Below, piece by piece: positions 35,530-44,442 of a DNA stretch of 64,000 bases. The notes beneath the pieces were generated by a model that did no database searches, was not told the origin of the DNA, and worked only from the letters and a program-made list of their open reading frames with translations. This DNA is from Candidatus Uhrbacteria bacterium (GTDB lineage Bacteria > Patescibacteriota > Patescibacteriia > 2-12-FULL-60-25), in the NCBI GenBank assembly GCA_021413945.1, contig JAIOPK010000006.1, positions 310,001 to 374,000 on the forward strand. The letters run 5' to 3'. The position numbers and the translations under genes are program-made. How positions within the stretch are numbered: the stretch's first letter is position 1; the number at the start of each line of letters is the position of its first letter.

Positions 35530-36672
35530 ATGAACAGTCGTGCTCGTTCTATTTTGTTGGCGGCGCTTGCGATGGTCGGTACGATCATCGGGGCCGGAAT
35601 TTTTGCATTGCCGGCGGCGTTTGCGGCGGTCGGCTTTTGGCCGGGAACGCTTTTGTTTTGGGTTTTGGCTTTGGCGACGACGATAACACACGTTCTCTTT
35701 GCGGGTCTGCTGTTGAATGAGCGTCGACGCATGCGTTTGACGGGTTTGGTCGACAGACACATGGATCCGTTTTTCCATGTCGTCGCGCAAATTACGTATC
35801 CTTTGCAGATTGTCGCCTCTATTTTTGCCTACTTGATTTTGGGAGGGGAGTTTCTTTCCGTGCTTACGAGGGCTGCGGGGATACAGGCGCCGGTCGGCTT
35901 GTGGCAGTTGGCGTTTTGGTTTTTTGGCGGAGTGACGGTGTTGTTCGGGTTAAAAACCGTTGCGCGAGTAAATAGTTTGGCGACGGGAGCCAAGATGGCG
36001 GCGTTATTGCTCGCGGTGGCGGTGGCATGGCCTTTGATCGATGGCGGATATATGCGTTTGGGAGGTTGGACGGATTGGTTTTTGCCATTCGGGATCTTTT
36101 TGTATGCACTTTCCGGACTTTCCGCGGTAGGTGAGGCTGTCGAGATTACGCGCGGTAACAAACACGAAGCGTTGTGGGCGGTTGGTCTCGGCACGTTTGT
36201 ATCCGCGTTTTTGTCTTGGTTGTTTGGCGTTGGAATATTTCTTGCGGCGCACGGCTATCCTTTGCGGACGATTCCGGACGTGATTTCGGTTTTGCCAAGC
36301 GGCTGGGCATTGCTTATCCCGATTCTTGGTTTGCTTTCCGTGATGACGGCGTATCTCAATATGGCGGAAGACTTGAAAGAGACGCTCGACCTCGACTTCA
36401 AATTGAATGCAAAACAAGCGACCATTATTGCGCTTGGATTGCCCGCGTTGATGCTGCTCGCCTTTTCCCGTGATTTCCTCGGAACGATCGGATTTATCGG
36501 CTCCGTGTTTGTCGGTATCAACGGGTTGATGGTTTGTGCGATGGCTTTCAAGTCGTTCGAGAAAGAACGGCGCGCATCGACACGGCTTCTGGGACTGTTT
36601 GCGATCGTGTTGATCTCGGGTATCTACCTCTTTGGGCTCTTCCAGCGTATTCTATTCCGTGAATCGCTATGA
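35530..36672 (+). CDS. Amino-acid permease of the aromatic amino acid/APC type
   Basis: A 380-residue protein with about 11 membrane helices. TM1 has MVGTIIGAGIFALPAAFA, the glycine-rich unwound segment typical of APC-superfamily amino-acid carriers such as TyrP/Mtr. GIFLYALSGLSAVGEAVEI corresponds to the second broken helix (TM6). The substrate cannot be read from sequence. The ATG at 35530 is set by the adjacent TATAAT. Its stop overlaps the next gene's start (ATGA). Confidence 0.88.
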   Translation: MNSRARSILLAALAMVGTIIGAGIFALPAAFAAVGFWPGTLLFWVLALATTITHVLFAGLLLNERRRMRLTGLVDRHMDPFFHVVAQITYPLQIVASIFAYLILGGEFLSVLTRAAGIQAPVGLWQLAFWFFGGVTVLFGLKTVARVNSLATGAKMAALLLAVAVAWPLIDGGYMRLGGWTDWFLPFGIFLYALSGLSAVGEAVEITRGNKHEALWAVGLGTFVSAFLSWLFGVGIFLAAHGYPLRTIPDVISVLPSGWALLIPILGLLSVMTAYLNMAEDLKETLDLDFKLNAKQATIIALGLPALMLLAFSRDFLGTIGFIGSVFVGINGLMVCAMAFKSFEKERRASTRLLGLFAIVLISGIYLFGLFQRILFRESL

Positions 36673-37148
36673 ACAAGCACATATTGTTTCGCTCCTTTTT
36701 CTGGCTTATTCCGAGAGCCATGGTGCTGACGGTTTTATTTTATTTCATGCCGTGGATCGAGTGGACGCCGTTGCCGGATTTATCGACGGGTTTGTCTTAC
36801 GTATATCACTTTCTTGTCACCTATCTTTTTGCGCGTTGGGCATTTGGCCGTCATGTGCCAACTTGGATTGATGCCGGAGTTGTGAGCGCTGTCTTTATTG
36901 TCTTAGGAACGCTGCTCGAGATTACGATCGTTGCTTGGAGAACCGGCGCCGACTTGAACGTTATCGGCGCGAGTTTTAGCTGGCACAGCCTTGGAATCGT
37001 CCTTGTTTATATCCTCGCCGTATTTTTGGCTGCATGGCGCGTACGCCACAAGCAGAAGAAGGCGCTTAACGAAGTTTTGCCAACCTCAGTACGTTCTTCA
37101 ACAGTAACGCCACCGTCATCGGACCAACTCCCCCCGGCACAGGCGTAA
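36669..37148 (+). CDS. Four-helix membrane protein, unknown
   Basis: A 159-residue protein with four membrane helices and a polar tail. I know no family. The ATGA overlap with the permease points to co-translation. Its last 83 bases overlap the 3' end of folD on the opposite strand, so the tail ALNEVLPTSVRSSTV is encoded antisense to the FolD C-terminus; this may explain its low-complexity end. Confidence 0.75.
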   Translation: MNKHILFRSFFWLIPRAMVLTVLFYFMPWIEWTPLPDLSTGLSYVYHFLVTYLFARWAFGRHVPTWIDAGVVSAVFIVLGTLLEITIVAWRTGADLNVIGASFSWHSLGIVLVYILAVFLAAWRVRHKQKKALNEVLPTSVRSSTVTPPSSDQLPPAQA

Positions 37149-37866
37149 GCCAGCAATCGGTATTGCGGATCGAGTCGATATCAAAGTCGCCGTGGGTTTT
37201 TCCGTTTTCACGCGTTGTTCCGACGTCGATGAGGACCGCGCCGTCTTTGAGCATCGCGGCGGGGATAAAATGCGGACGGCCGATCGCGGAGACGACGAGC
37301 TCGGCTTCTTCTAGTAATGTTTTATTCATGTCGTCGGGACGCATGACATCGACAGAGACGCCTCCAATGGAAAGGAGTTTTTCGAGTGGCTTGGAAAATG
37401 TGTCGGAGTTGGCGAGGATCACGGCCTGAATTCCCGGAAGTTTGAGCGGGGTTTCGTTTATCAAAAGGAGGATGCCTTCGTGCAGAGGCGAGAGGATGTT
37501 TGGATTTCCCGGGCGGAAGCCGTCGGCGTCTTTTTCTATGGCGATACGCTGGATGAGCGCGTCGGCGTCGAATGTCGACGGCAGGGGAAGCTGGATGAGG
37601 ATGCCGTCGACGGCGGGGTCGGCGTTCCAAGCTTCGATGAGTGTCTCGAGCTCGGTTTGAGTCGTGTCGATGCCGCGATGGTCGACGATGACGTCGATAC
37701 CGGCTTCTTTTCCCGCTGTCTGTTTTAAATCGACATAGAGACGGGAAGCAGCGTCATCGCCGACGAGGAGGACATTGAGGCGCGGGGCACGGCCAAAAGC
37801 CTTCACCTCTTGGGCGAGTTCGGTACGAATCTTGGCGGCGAGGGCTTTACCGTTGATGAGATGCAT
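37066..37866 (-). CDS. folD: Methylene-THF dehydrogenase/cyclohydrolase FolD
   Basis: FolD interconverts 5,10-methylene-, methenyl- and 10-formyl-tetrahydrofolate. The 266-residue protein keeps the catalytic lysine region (SRLYVDLKQTAGKEAGI), GILIQLPLPS, KDADGFRPGN and TPVPGGVGPMTVALLL. The NADP-site loop, usually GRSxxVGKP, reads LANSDTFSKP, so the cofactor phosphate contact is altered. The ATG at 37866 is the conserved start (MHLINGKALAAKI). Confidence 0.94.
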   Translation of the reverse strand: MHLINGKALAAKIRTELAQEVKAFGRAPRLNVLLVGDDAASRLYVDLKQTAGKEAGIDVIVDHRGIDTTQTELETLIEAWNADPAVDGILIQLPLPSTFDADALIQRIAIEKDADGFRPGNPNILSPLHEGILLLINETPLKLPGIQAVILANSDTFSKPLEKLLSIGGVSVDVMRPDDMNKTLLEEAELVVSAIGRPHFIPAAMLKDGAVLIDVGTTRENGKTHGDFDIDSIRNTDCWLTPVPGGVGPMTVALLLKNVLRLAKLR

Positions 37867-37886
37867 GGAGATGTTTATATACGAAA

Positions 37887-37917
37887 TTCCCCGCCTCGTC
37901 GAGTGGGAGGCGGGGAA
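37887..37917 (-). terminator. Terminator of the 37922 orphan
   Basis: An 11-base perfect stem (37887-37897 with 37907-37917) and 9-base loop, directly after the orphan's stop codon. Confidence 0.8.
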
Positions 37918-37921
37918 GTCT

Positions 37922-38407
37922 TCAGGGAGCGAGTGCCTTGGCGACCAGCGGGGCAAAGTTGCCCGGAGAAGGAACGACGATGAGCGCATGGAGCGCATAC
38001 ATTGGGAGAGTGTAGCCGCGTCGCTTGGAGCGACGCATGCCGCGCATACGCGCGAGGAAGATGAGTTCGGAAACCCGATCGGGGTCGAACAGGCGGAAGA
38101 GGGAGACCAAACGTTGGTTGGGATCTCGATCCCACGTCGTGAAGCCGAGCGTGTTGCCCTTGCGATCGACGGCGTAGATCACCTCTTTCCGCTGATCGAT
38201 CAAACCGATCTGGCGACTCGCCTCCGGGATCATATTCAGGAGACGTGTGACGCGGTACGTCATCGTCATGAATGTGGCGGGCAAGTAACTGTAGCGCTCT
38301 GAGATCGAGATGCGTCGATCTGTCGGGAGCTGCCAGTAGAAGTCGAGCGCTTCCCTCTCGAGCAGAGGAAAGCCGCTACGATCCCGATTCCGAGGCGGAT
38401 AGGGCAT
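37922..38407 (-). CDS. Hypothetical protein, GC-rich orphan with strong Shine-Dalgarno
   Basis: A 161-residue basic protein without a recognised domain. It has a mixed alpha/beta centre (KEVIYAVDRKGNTLGFTTWDRD) and an arginine-rich stretch (ARMRGMRRSKRRG) that might bind nucleic acid. AAGGAGG lies 7 bases before the ATG. The promoter may be TTGTAC and CAGTCT 17 bases apart. It lies between folD and uppS as a separate unit with its own terminator. Confidence 0.72.
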   Translation of the reverse strand: MPYPPRNRDRSGFPLLEREALDFYWQLPTDRRISISERYSYLPATFMTMTYRVTRLLNMIPEASRQIGLIDQRKEVIYAVDRKGNTLGFTTWDRDPNQRLVSLFRLFDPDRVSELIFLARMRGMRRSKRRGYTLPMYALHALIVVPSPGNFAPLVAKALAP

Positions 38408-38458
38408 GATTTCCTCCTTGGCGATACAAGACTGACAGAATCGGGCTCATGGTACAAG

Positions 38459-38487
38459 TTGACGGTTGTGTCGGTTTTGGCTACGCT
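38459..38487 (+). promoter_or_regulatory. uppS promoter (near-leaderless)
   Basis: TTGACG (38459-38464), 17-base spacer, TACGCT (38482-38487). The uppS ATG is 8 bases after the -10 box. Confidence 0.6.
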
Positions 38488-38495
38488 GGGCCATT

Positions 38496-39194
38496 ATGTC
38501 CCCAACCGAACCCGTTGCCCTTAGGCATCTGGCAATGATCATGGACGGCAATCGACGTTGGGCCAAGGAAAAGGGCCTGCCGAGCGTCGAGGGTCATCGT
38601 GAAGGATACGAAACCATGAAGAAAGTCGGCGACTGGTGTCTCGCACGGGGCATCGAGACGCTGACGGTTTTTGCGTTCTCGACCGAGAATTGGAAGCGGA
38701 GCGAGACGGAAGTCAATTTCCTGATGAACCTGCTGGAACATGCGCTCGATAAAGAGTTAGAATATTTTATTTCACGCAAGATCTGTTTGAAGATTCTGGG
38801 ACGACGGGACGGATTTGCGTCCAAGCTCGTCGAGCTGATGGAGAAGGCGGAAGAGGCGACAAAAGAGTTTGATACGATGACGTTTGCGATTTGTCTCGGG
38901 TACGGAGGACGAGCGGAGTTGGTCGATACGGTGAAAGAGATTATCGAAGAGGGAATTCCGGCTGGTGCGATCGACGAGGATACGATTTCGAAACGTTTGT
39001 ATTGGTCCAACATGCCGGATCCGGACATGATCGTGCGTACAAGCGGTGAGGAGCGTTTAAGCGGATTTCTTTTGTGGCAAAGTGCGTATAGCGAATTGTA
39101 TTGGATCAAAAAAAATTGGCCCGCGTTGAATGAGCAGGATATCGACGCGGTAGTCGAGGAGTATAAGACGAGGCAGAGACGGTACGGAGCCTAG
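38496..39194 (+). CDS. uppS: Undecaprenyl diphosphate synthase
   Basis: UppS extends farnesyl diphosphate with cis isoprene units to make the lipid carrier for wall glycans. The 232-residue protein has MIMDGNRRWAKEKG (catalytic Asp and Arg), FSTENWKRSETEVNFLM and the C-terminal PDPDMIVRTSGEERLSGFL with QSAYSELYWIKKNWP. The start at 38496 is fixed by the promoter and family length. Its stop overlaps that of the convergent pterin dehydratase gene. Confidence 0.96.
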   Translation: MSPTEPVALRHLAMIMDGNRRWAKEKGLPSVEGHREGYETMKKVGDWCLARGIETLTVFAFSTENWKRSETEVNFLMNLLEHALDKELEYFISRKICLKILGRRDGFASKLVELMEKAEEATKEFDTMTFAICLGYGGRAELVDTVKEIIEEGIPAGAIDEDTISKRLYWSNMPDPDMIVRTSGEERLSGFLLWQSAYSELYWIKKNWPALNEQDIDAVVEEYKTRQRRYGA

Positions 39195-39517
39195 ATCCGA
39201 TTGATTTTGGAGGCGAGGATGAAGTCGTTGTTTGAGAGTCCGCCGATCGCGTGCGTCGATAATTCGAGTTTAACTTTGTTCCAGAAGCAGTGGATATCGG
39301 GGTGGTGACCTTCCGACTCTGCGAGGTCGGCAACTTTGTTGATGAAGGCCATCGACTCTTTGAAATCTTTGAAGACGAATTCGCGCGAGATCGACTTGTT
39401 GTCGGCGGCGATGGGCCAGCCGTTTGCTTCTGCGGCGAGTTTGAAAGCCTCTTCTTTTGTCATCGGTAAGGTTCCGCCTTCGCAGGGGACGCATTTCTGT
39501 TCATGGAGGGGGATCAT
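39191..39517 (-). CDS. 4a-hydroxytetrahydrobiopterin dehydratase family protein
   Basis: A 108-residue PCD/DCoH-fold protein. The active-site set is present: EGHHPDIHCFWNKVKLELSTHAI with its three histidines, then GGLSNNDFILASKI. The start KCVPCEGG is common in bacterial members. The enzyme dehydrates a carbinolamine pterin. No aromatic hydroxylase is visible here, so its partner is unknown and a moonlighting role is possible. Confidence 0.95.
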   Translation of the reverse strand: MIPLHEQKCVPCEGGTLPMTKEEAFKLAAEANGWPIAADNKSISREFVFKDFKESMAFINKVADLAESEGHHPDIHCFWNKVKLELSTHAIGGLSNNDFILASKINRI

Positions 39518-39568
39518 ATATGTGGACTATAACCCTTGACCTGTCTTTTGTCTTGGGAGAGCGCAGTG

Positions 39569-39574
39569 TATCCT
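39569..39574 (+). promoter_or_regulatory. pyrG -10 box (near-leaderless)
   Basis: TGTATCCT puts TATCCT 9 bases before the pyrG ATG. No good -35 is seen at the proper spacing. Confidence 0.45.
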
Positions 39575-39583
39575 ACGGGGAAT

Positions 39584-41221
39584 ATGGCAAAACGCCGCAC
39601 ATTTGTTTTCATCGCGGGTGGTGTGATGTCCGGTGTCGGGAAAGGAGTCGCGTCCGCATCGTTGGGCGCGATTTTAAAAGCCAGAGGATTGAAGGTGACG
39701 GCGGTGAAGATCGATCCGTACATTAATGTCGATGCGGGGACGATGAATCCGGTGGAACATGGAGAAGTATTTGTAACGCGCGATGGCGATGAGACGGATC
39801 AGGATATTGGAAACTACGAGCGTTTCCTCGACGAGGATATTTTGAAAGTGAATTACATGACGACGGGTCGTGTGTACCTCTCGGTGATTCAGCGAGAGCG
39901 GGCGCTCGGGTATGGCGGGAAGACCGTCGAAGTGGTGCCGCATGTGCCGCAAGAAGTGATTGGTCGAATTCAAGCGGCGGCGAAGCATCATGATGCGGAT
40001 GTGACGATTATCGAGATCGGCGGGACCGTTGGCGAGTATCAGAACGTGCTCTTCCTCGAAGCGGCACGCATGATGCAGATTGCGACGCCGGAAGATGTGC
40101 TCGTCGGACTCGTGAGTTATTTCCCGGTACCGAGCGCGATTGGAGAAATGAAGACGAAACCGACGCAATATGCGGTGCGTACGTTAAACTCCGCAGGAAT
40201 TCGACCCGATTTCATTATTGGACGATCGACGCATCCGATCGACGAGCCGCGGAAGCAAAAGATGGCCATTCAGTGCTCCGTGCATCCCGAAGATATTTTC
40301 AGCGCACCGGACGTTCGGTCCGTTTATTCCGTACCGCAGGTGATGGAGAAGGAAGGGCTCGGCGTACAAGTCGTAAAAAAGCTGAAGTTACGAGCCGATA
40401 AACCGGATCTACGTTATTGGAAGAAATTAGTGGCGAGTATCGAGCATTCGCAGAAGCCGGTGCGCATCGGCATTGTCGGGAAATATGCGGCGAGCGGGGA
40501 TTTTAATTTGAGCGATGCGTATATTTCCGTCATCGAGTCGGTGAAACATGCGGCTTGGTCGATTGGACGGAAACCGGAGATTGTTTGGATCGATGCGGGG
40601 GATTTGGAAAATGGAAAGCGTAAAGTGGAGGGGATTAAGCAGTTAAGGAAGCTCGATGGGATTCTTGTTCCGGGCGGATTTGGGAGCCGCGGCGTCGAGG
40701 GGAAGATTTTTGCGGCGCAATATGCTCGCGAGCATAAGATTCCGTATCTGGGACTGTGCTATGGCATGCAGTTGGCATGCGTCGAGTTTGCTCGGCACGT
40801 ATTGCATCACAAGGGTGCAAATACTACGGAGATCGACCCGACGACGACGCATCCGGTCATCCATCTGATGAATGAGCAAGAAGAAAAGATGAAGAATAAG
40901 TCGTACGGAGGATCGATGAGACTAGGCGCTTATCTCTGTCGATTAAAGGCGGGATCATTGGCGCGTAAGCTGTATGGCGAGTCGGCGATCGAGGAACGGC
41001 ATCGGCATCGATACGAGTTTAATTCGGATTATCGAAAAGCGTTTGAAGAAAAGGGGATGATGATAAGCGGAGAATCGCCGGACGGGACATTGGCGGAAAT
41101 CATCGAATTGAAGAAGCATCCGTTTTTCATGGGGACGCAGGCGCATCCGGAATTCTTATCACGACCGTTTAAGCCTCATCCGTTGTTCCTTGGATTCATC
41201 AAAGCGGCAATCCGGAAATAA
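39584..41221 (+). CDS. pyrG: CTP synthase
   Basis: PyrG aminates UTP to CTP using glutamine and ATP. The 545-residue enzyme has the synthetase P-loop FIAGGVMSGVGKGVASASLG, the metal site IDPYINVDAGTMNP, and EIGGTVGEYQ. The C-terminal glutaminase has the nucleophile in YLGLCYGMQLACVEF and the His-Glu pair in GTQAHPEFLSRP. The ATG at 39584 matches the conserved MxKRRTFVFIAGG start. Confidence 0.97.
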   Translation: MAKRRTFVFIAGGVMSGVGKGVASASLGAILKARGLKVTAVKIDPYINVDAGTMNPVEHGEVFVTRDGDETDQDIGNYERFLDEDILKVNYMTTGRVYLSVIQRERALGYGGKTVEVVPHVPQEVIGRIQAAAKHHDADVTIIEIGGTVGEYQNVLFLEAARMMQIATPEDVLVGLVSYFPVPSAIGEMKTKPTQYAVRTLNSAGIRPDFIIGRSTHPIDEPRKQKMAIQCSVHPEDIFSAPDVRSVYSVPQVMEKEGLGVQVVKKLKLRADKPDLRYWKKLVASIEHSQKPVRIGIVGKYAASGDFNLSDAYISVIESVKHAAWSIGRKPEIVWIDAGDLENGKRKVEGIKQLRKLDGILVPGGFGSRGVEGKIFAAQYAREHKIPYLGLCYGMQLACVEFARHVLHHKGANTTEIDPTTTHPVIHLMNEQEEKMKNKSYGGSMRLGAYLCRLKAGSLARKLYGESAIEERHRHRYEFNSDYRKAFEEKGMMISGESPDGTLAEIIELKKHPFFMGTQAHPEFLSRPFKPHPLFLGFIKAAIRK

Positions 41222-41225
41222 AAAA

Positions 41226-41254
41226 AGACGCCCCCGAAGGGGCGCTTTCTTATT
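41226..41254. terminator. Terminator, pyrG / rpmA
   Basis: A short GC-rich stem (CGCCCC/GGGGCG) with flanking A and T runs lies between convergent stop codons and reaches the rpmA end. Confidence 0.7.
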
Positions 41255-41555
41255 TTGCTTCCGCTTTTACTTTGGCTTCAGCCGGAATCACGTTGGCAAA
41301 CTTGGCGAGTGTGAAGTGGCCGGTAAAACGGCGGAGGCGCTTGTTGGTAAATTTGACGATGCCCGGAGCGCCGGCAAACAGCGTGTCGTCCTTACCCTTC
41401 AAAACGTTCTGGCCGGCACGAATGGCCGTACCGCGTTGGCGAACGATAATATTGCCCGTTTTCACGAATTCACCGGCATATTTCTTAACACCCAGGCGTT
41501 GACCCTGGGAATCGCGGCCGTAACTGGTAGAACCACCGGCTTTCTTGTGTGCCAT
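41250..41555 (-). CDS. rpmA: 50S ribosomal protein bL27
   Basis: bL27 reaches the peptidyl-transferase centre with its N-terminus. The 101-residue protein begins [20 protein letters not shown], without the cleavable extension seen in Firmicutes, and continues [18 protein letters not shown] and [15 protein letters not shown]. An alanine/lysine-rich tail follows. It is a single-gene unit separated from rplU. Confidence 0.97.
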   Translation of the reverse strand: MAHKKAGGSTSYGRDSQGQRLGVKKYAGEFVKTGNIIVRQRGTAIRAGQNVLKGKDDTLFAGAPGIVKFTNKRLRRFTGHFTLAKFANVIPAEAKVKAEAK

Positions 41556-41601
41556 AAATCAAATTTAGAGAATGGCGCTAGGTTACGCGATGTCTGATGA
41601 C

Positions 41602-41630
41602 TTGTCAAGCGATGGATTATGCGTTAAATT
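41602..41630 (+). promoter_or_regulatory. nifU-like gene promoter (near-leaderless)
   Basis: TTGTCA (41602-41607), 17-base spacer, TAAATT (41625-41630). The ATG is 9 bases after the -10 box. Confidence 0.6.
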
Positions 41631-41639
41631 TAGCTTGAT

Positions 41640-41888
41640 ATGGGCAAAAATCGCGAGGAATTGAAGGCGGAGGTGGAACAGGTACTCAATGTGGTACGTG
41701 GGAGCCTTGCGATGCATGGCGGGAATGTCGAGCTTATCGATGCCGATCCGGAGACCGGGAAAGTACAGGTTCGATTTCAGGGTGCTTGCGTGGGCTGTCC
41801 GATGTCGGAGATGACGTTTAAGGCCGGTATCGAAGAGACATTGCTTGAGATGCTGCCGGACGTAAAAGAGGTCGAGCAGGTAGCCTAA
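41640..41888 (+). CDS. NifU C-terminal-domain Fe-S scaffold protein
   Basis: An 82-residue Nfu-type protein that can hold a transient 4Fe-4S cluster between two subunits. The pattern is a helix (ELKAEVEQVLNVVRGSLAMHGGNVELI), strands, then the cluster-binding CVGCPMS, followed by LLEMLPDVKEV. It is the minimal single-domain form. It heads a cluster continuing into the membrane protein and mraY-ftsW-murG. Confidence 0.95.
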   Translation: MGKNREELKAEVEQVLNVVRGSLAMHGGNVELIDADPETGKVQVRFQGACVGCPMSEMTFKAGIEETLLEMLPDVKEVEQVA

Positions 41889-41896
41889 CCCTTGTC

Positions 41897-42274
41897 ATGA
41901 CATTCAGCGCATGGCTCTTTTCCGCTAAACTTGCCTGGGGCAAGCCGTGGATGCGTTGGATGTCGCTTTCGGCGCTCGCGCTTCCGCTCGTGGCGGGGAC
42001 CTTGTTCCTGCTGAACGTCTTGCCGGCGGCCCAAAGCCGGGGAAGTCTCGTTTACCATTATAATATTTATCTTGGTATCGACGACGTACGCACTTGGTGG
42101 TGGGCCTTGGCATTGCCGACAGCGTGGTTGCTCTTCACGCTCGGCGATCTCATCGTCGCCTACGGCATGTATCGCAACGATTCCTTTATGTCTGCGGCGC
42201 TTGTTTCTTTTGCCGTCGCTTGGGGTTTTCCCTGGGCCGGCGCTCTTTTCTACCTTTCATTGTTTAACGTATGA
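41897..42274 (+). CDS. Three-helix membrane protein upstream of mraY
   Basis: A 125-residue protein with three membrane helices (about residues 23-42, 68-90, 98-122) and the exposed segment YHYNIYLGIDDVRTW between the first two. I know no function. Its stop overlaps the mraY start (ATGA), so translation is coupled and a link to wall precursor synthesis is plausible. Confidence 0.8.
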   Translation: MTFSAWLFSAKLAWGKPWMRWMSLSALALPLVAGTLFLLNVLPAAQSRGSLVYHYNIYLGIDDVRTWWWALALPTAWLLFTLGDLIVAYGMYRNDSFMSAALVSFAVAWGFPWAGALFYLSLFNV

Positions 42275-43323
42275 CCGCTGATTTGATCCATGTTGCCCGA
42301 CCGTTAGGCATGACCGCATTGGCATTTGTGATCTCCGTGGTCGCAACGCCGCTCCTCATCCGTCTGCTCAAGCGTTTTAAGATGGGTAAGTCGATACGCG
42401 ATGCGGAATCCGCGCCGGTGATGGCGGCAAAGCATGCGCATAAGGCCGGAACGCCCACGATGGGCGGTATCGTTATTTGGGCGACGGTGCTGATTATCGT
42501 GTTTGCTTTTGCCCTCGGGAGTTATCTTTTTCCGGGTACGTGGCTAGGCGACGCTAATTTTCTTTCACGCGGACAGACATGGCTTCCGCTCGGGCTCTTG
42601 GCCGTATCGGCTTTGGTTGGTTTGGCCGATGACTATCTCAATATACGGCGCATGGGCGGCGGCAAAGGCGGCGGTTTGCGCATGCGTTATCGGATTTTGT
42701 CGTATACGCTCGTGGCGATTCTCGGAGCCTGGTGGTTTTATACTCGACTTGATTGGAGTCAGCTTCATGTCCCTTTTTACGGGACGTTTGATATTGGTTT
42801 GTGGTACGTACCGTTTTTCATTCTTGTCGTCGCTTCCACATCGTTCTCGGTGAATGAGATCGACGGTCTCGACGGACTTGCTGGAGGAACGCTGTTGGCC
42901 TCGTTTGGTGCCTTTGCCGTGATCGCTTGGTCGCAAGGACGATTTGATTTGGCGACGTTGTGTGCGGCGATTATCGGTGCGTTGATCGGATTCCTTTGGT
43001 TTAATATCACACCGGCGGAGGTGTTTATGGGTGATACGGGTTCCATGCCGCTTGGAACCGTCCTTGCCGTTGTTGCGCTGATGACAAACCAGCCGCTGCT
43101 TCTGCTTATTATCGGTCTGCCGTTTGTCATCGAAAGTCTTTCGGTGATTATTCAGGTGACGAGCAAGAAGTTGCGGGGAAAGAAAGTGTTTCTCTCCGCG
43201 CCGATCCATCACCACTTGGAAGCCATCGGCTGGAGCGAGCCCAGAATCGTCATGCGTTTTTGGCTGATCTCGTTTGTTCTGGCCGGACTTGGCGTCGTCC
43301 TCGCGCTTATCGATAAAATTTAA
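42271..43323 (+). CDS. mraY: Phospho-N-acetylmuramoyl-pentapeptide transferase
   Basis: MraY makes lipid I by moving phospho-MurNAc-pentapeptide onto undecaprenyl phosphate. The 350-residue polytopic enzyme has KAGTPTMGGIVIW, the metal-binding GLADDYLNI, NEIDGLDGLAGG, FMGDTGSMPLG and the substrate loop IHHHLEAIGWSEPRIVMRFW. All catalytic motifs are kept. The stop overlaps the ftsW start (TAATG). Confidence 0.97.
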   Translation: MTADLIHVARPLGMTALAFVISVVATPLLIRLLKRFKMGKSIRDAESAPVMAAKHAHKAGTPTMGGIVIWATVLIIVFAFALGSYLFPGTWLGDANFLSRGQTWLPLGLLAVSALVGLADDYLNIRRMGGGKGGGLRMRYRILSYTLVAILGAWWFYTRLDWSQLHVPFYGTFDIGLWYVPFFILVVASTSFSVNEIDGLDGLAGGTLLASFGAFAVIAWSQGRFDLATLCAAIIGALIGFLWFNITPAEVFMGDTGSMPLGTVLAVVALMTNQPLLLLIIGLPFVIESLSVIIQVTSKKLRGKKVFLSAPIHHHLEAIGWSEPRIVMRFWLISFVLAGLGVVLALIDKI

Positions 43324-44441
43324 TGCGTCTCACGCTCCGACAACGCCTGCTCGCGCTCGACCCGGTTCTTGTCGGACTGGCTTTGGGTTTGACGCTGCTC
43401 GGTTTGGCGGTGCTGATGAGCGCGACGGGTCCGGTGGCGTTCCAGCGTTATGACGACTCGCTCTTTTTTGTGAAGCGCCAGCTGCTGCAAGGCGTTTTAC
43501 CGGGAATGACGATGTTCCTGTTTTTTGCCTTCATCGATTACCGCATTTGGAAACGTCTGGCATTTCCGGCTCTCGTTGCGACATTTGGATTGCTGCTGCT
43601 GCCCTATATCCCGGGAATCGGCGTCGAGGTGGGCGGATCGCATAGCTGGGCGGCGTTTGGTCCATTGCGTTTTCAACCGTCGGAAATCGTGAAGTTTACA
43701 TTTTTGATTTATCTTGCGGCGTGGTTTTCCGGCCGGACGCCGGAGCGTATGCGCGATTGGCATGAGCTTATTCCTTTTGGCGGAGCACTTGGAGCCGTGT
43801 GTCTGCTTTTGATTGCGCAACCGGATACGGGGACGACAGCCGTGATCGCGGGTATGTCGCTTTTTCTCTATGTGTTTTCGGGTGCTCCGATGGTTTGGTT
43901 TATCGGTATGTCGGCCGGAGGCGCTGCGATCATCGCCATGCTGATTAAGTTCTCACCCTATCGCGCCGCTCGTTTTATGACGTTCCTTCATCCGGAACTC
44001 GATCCGCAGGGTATCGGCTATCATATCAACCAGGCGATACTTGCGGTCGGGTCGGGAGGATTCCTCGGGCTTGGTTTTGGGAAGTCGCGGCAGAAATATT
44101 TGTATTTGCCTGAAGTGGAGGCTGACTCGATTTTTGCGGTGATGGCGGAGGAGCTTGGATTTTTTCTGACGATGATCGTGCTTCTGCTTTTCGTTGCTTT
44201 TGTCTGGCGATGCTTTGTGATCTCGCGTAAATCAAAAGATCGATTTGGATCTTTGCTCGCCGCCGGATTTGGCTGCTGGATTGCGGTGCAGGCTTGGATG
44301 AATATTGCGTCGATGATCGGGCTTATGCCGATTACAGGCGTCACCTTGCCGTTTATCTCGCATGGTGGTACATCGCTTACGATATTATTGGCGGCATCGG
44401 GACTTGTGGCCGGAATTACGCGAACGAATCGTGAAACATAA
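43323..44441 (+). CDS. ftsW: FtsW/RodA-type peptidoglycan polymerase
   Basis: A SEDS-family glycosyltransferase that polymerises lipid II with a class B penicillin-binding protein. The 372-residue protein has about ten membrane helices. Diagnostic pieces are SHSWAAFGPLRFQPSEIVKF, LIAQPDTGTTAVI (with the catalytic Asp), GYHINQAILAVGSGGFLGLG and LPFISHGGTSL. FtsW is preferred over RodA because of mraY and murG on either side. It ends 1 base before murG. Confidence 0.93.
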   Translation: MRLTLRQRLLALDPVLVGLALGLTLLGLAVLMSATGPVAFQRYDDSLFFVKRQLLQGVLPGMTMFLFFAFIDYRIWKRLAFPALVATFGLLLLPYIPGIGVEVGGSHSWAAFGPLRFQPSEIVKFTFLIYLAAWFSGRTPERMRDWHELIPFGGALGAVCLLLIAQPDTGTTAVIAGMSLFLYVFSGAPMVWFIGMSAGGAAIIAMLIKFSPYRAARFMTFLHPELDPQGIGYHINQAILAVGSGGFLGLGFGKSRQKYLYLPEVEADSIFAVMAEELGFFLTMIVLLLFVAFVWRCFVISRKSKDRFGSLLAAGFGCWIAVQAWMNIASMIGLMPITGVTLPFISHGGTSLTILLAASGLVAGITRTNRET

Positions 44442-44442
44442 T

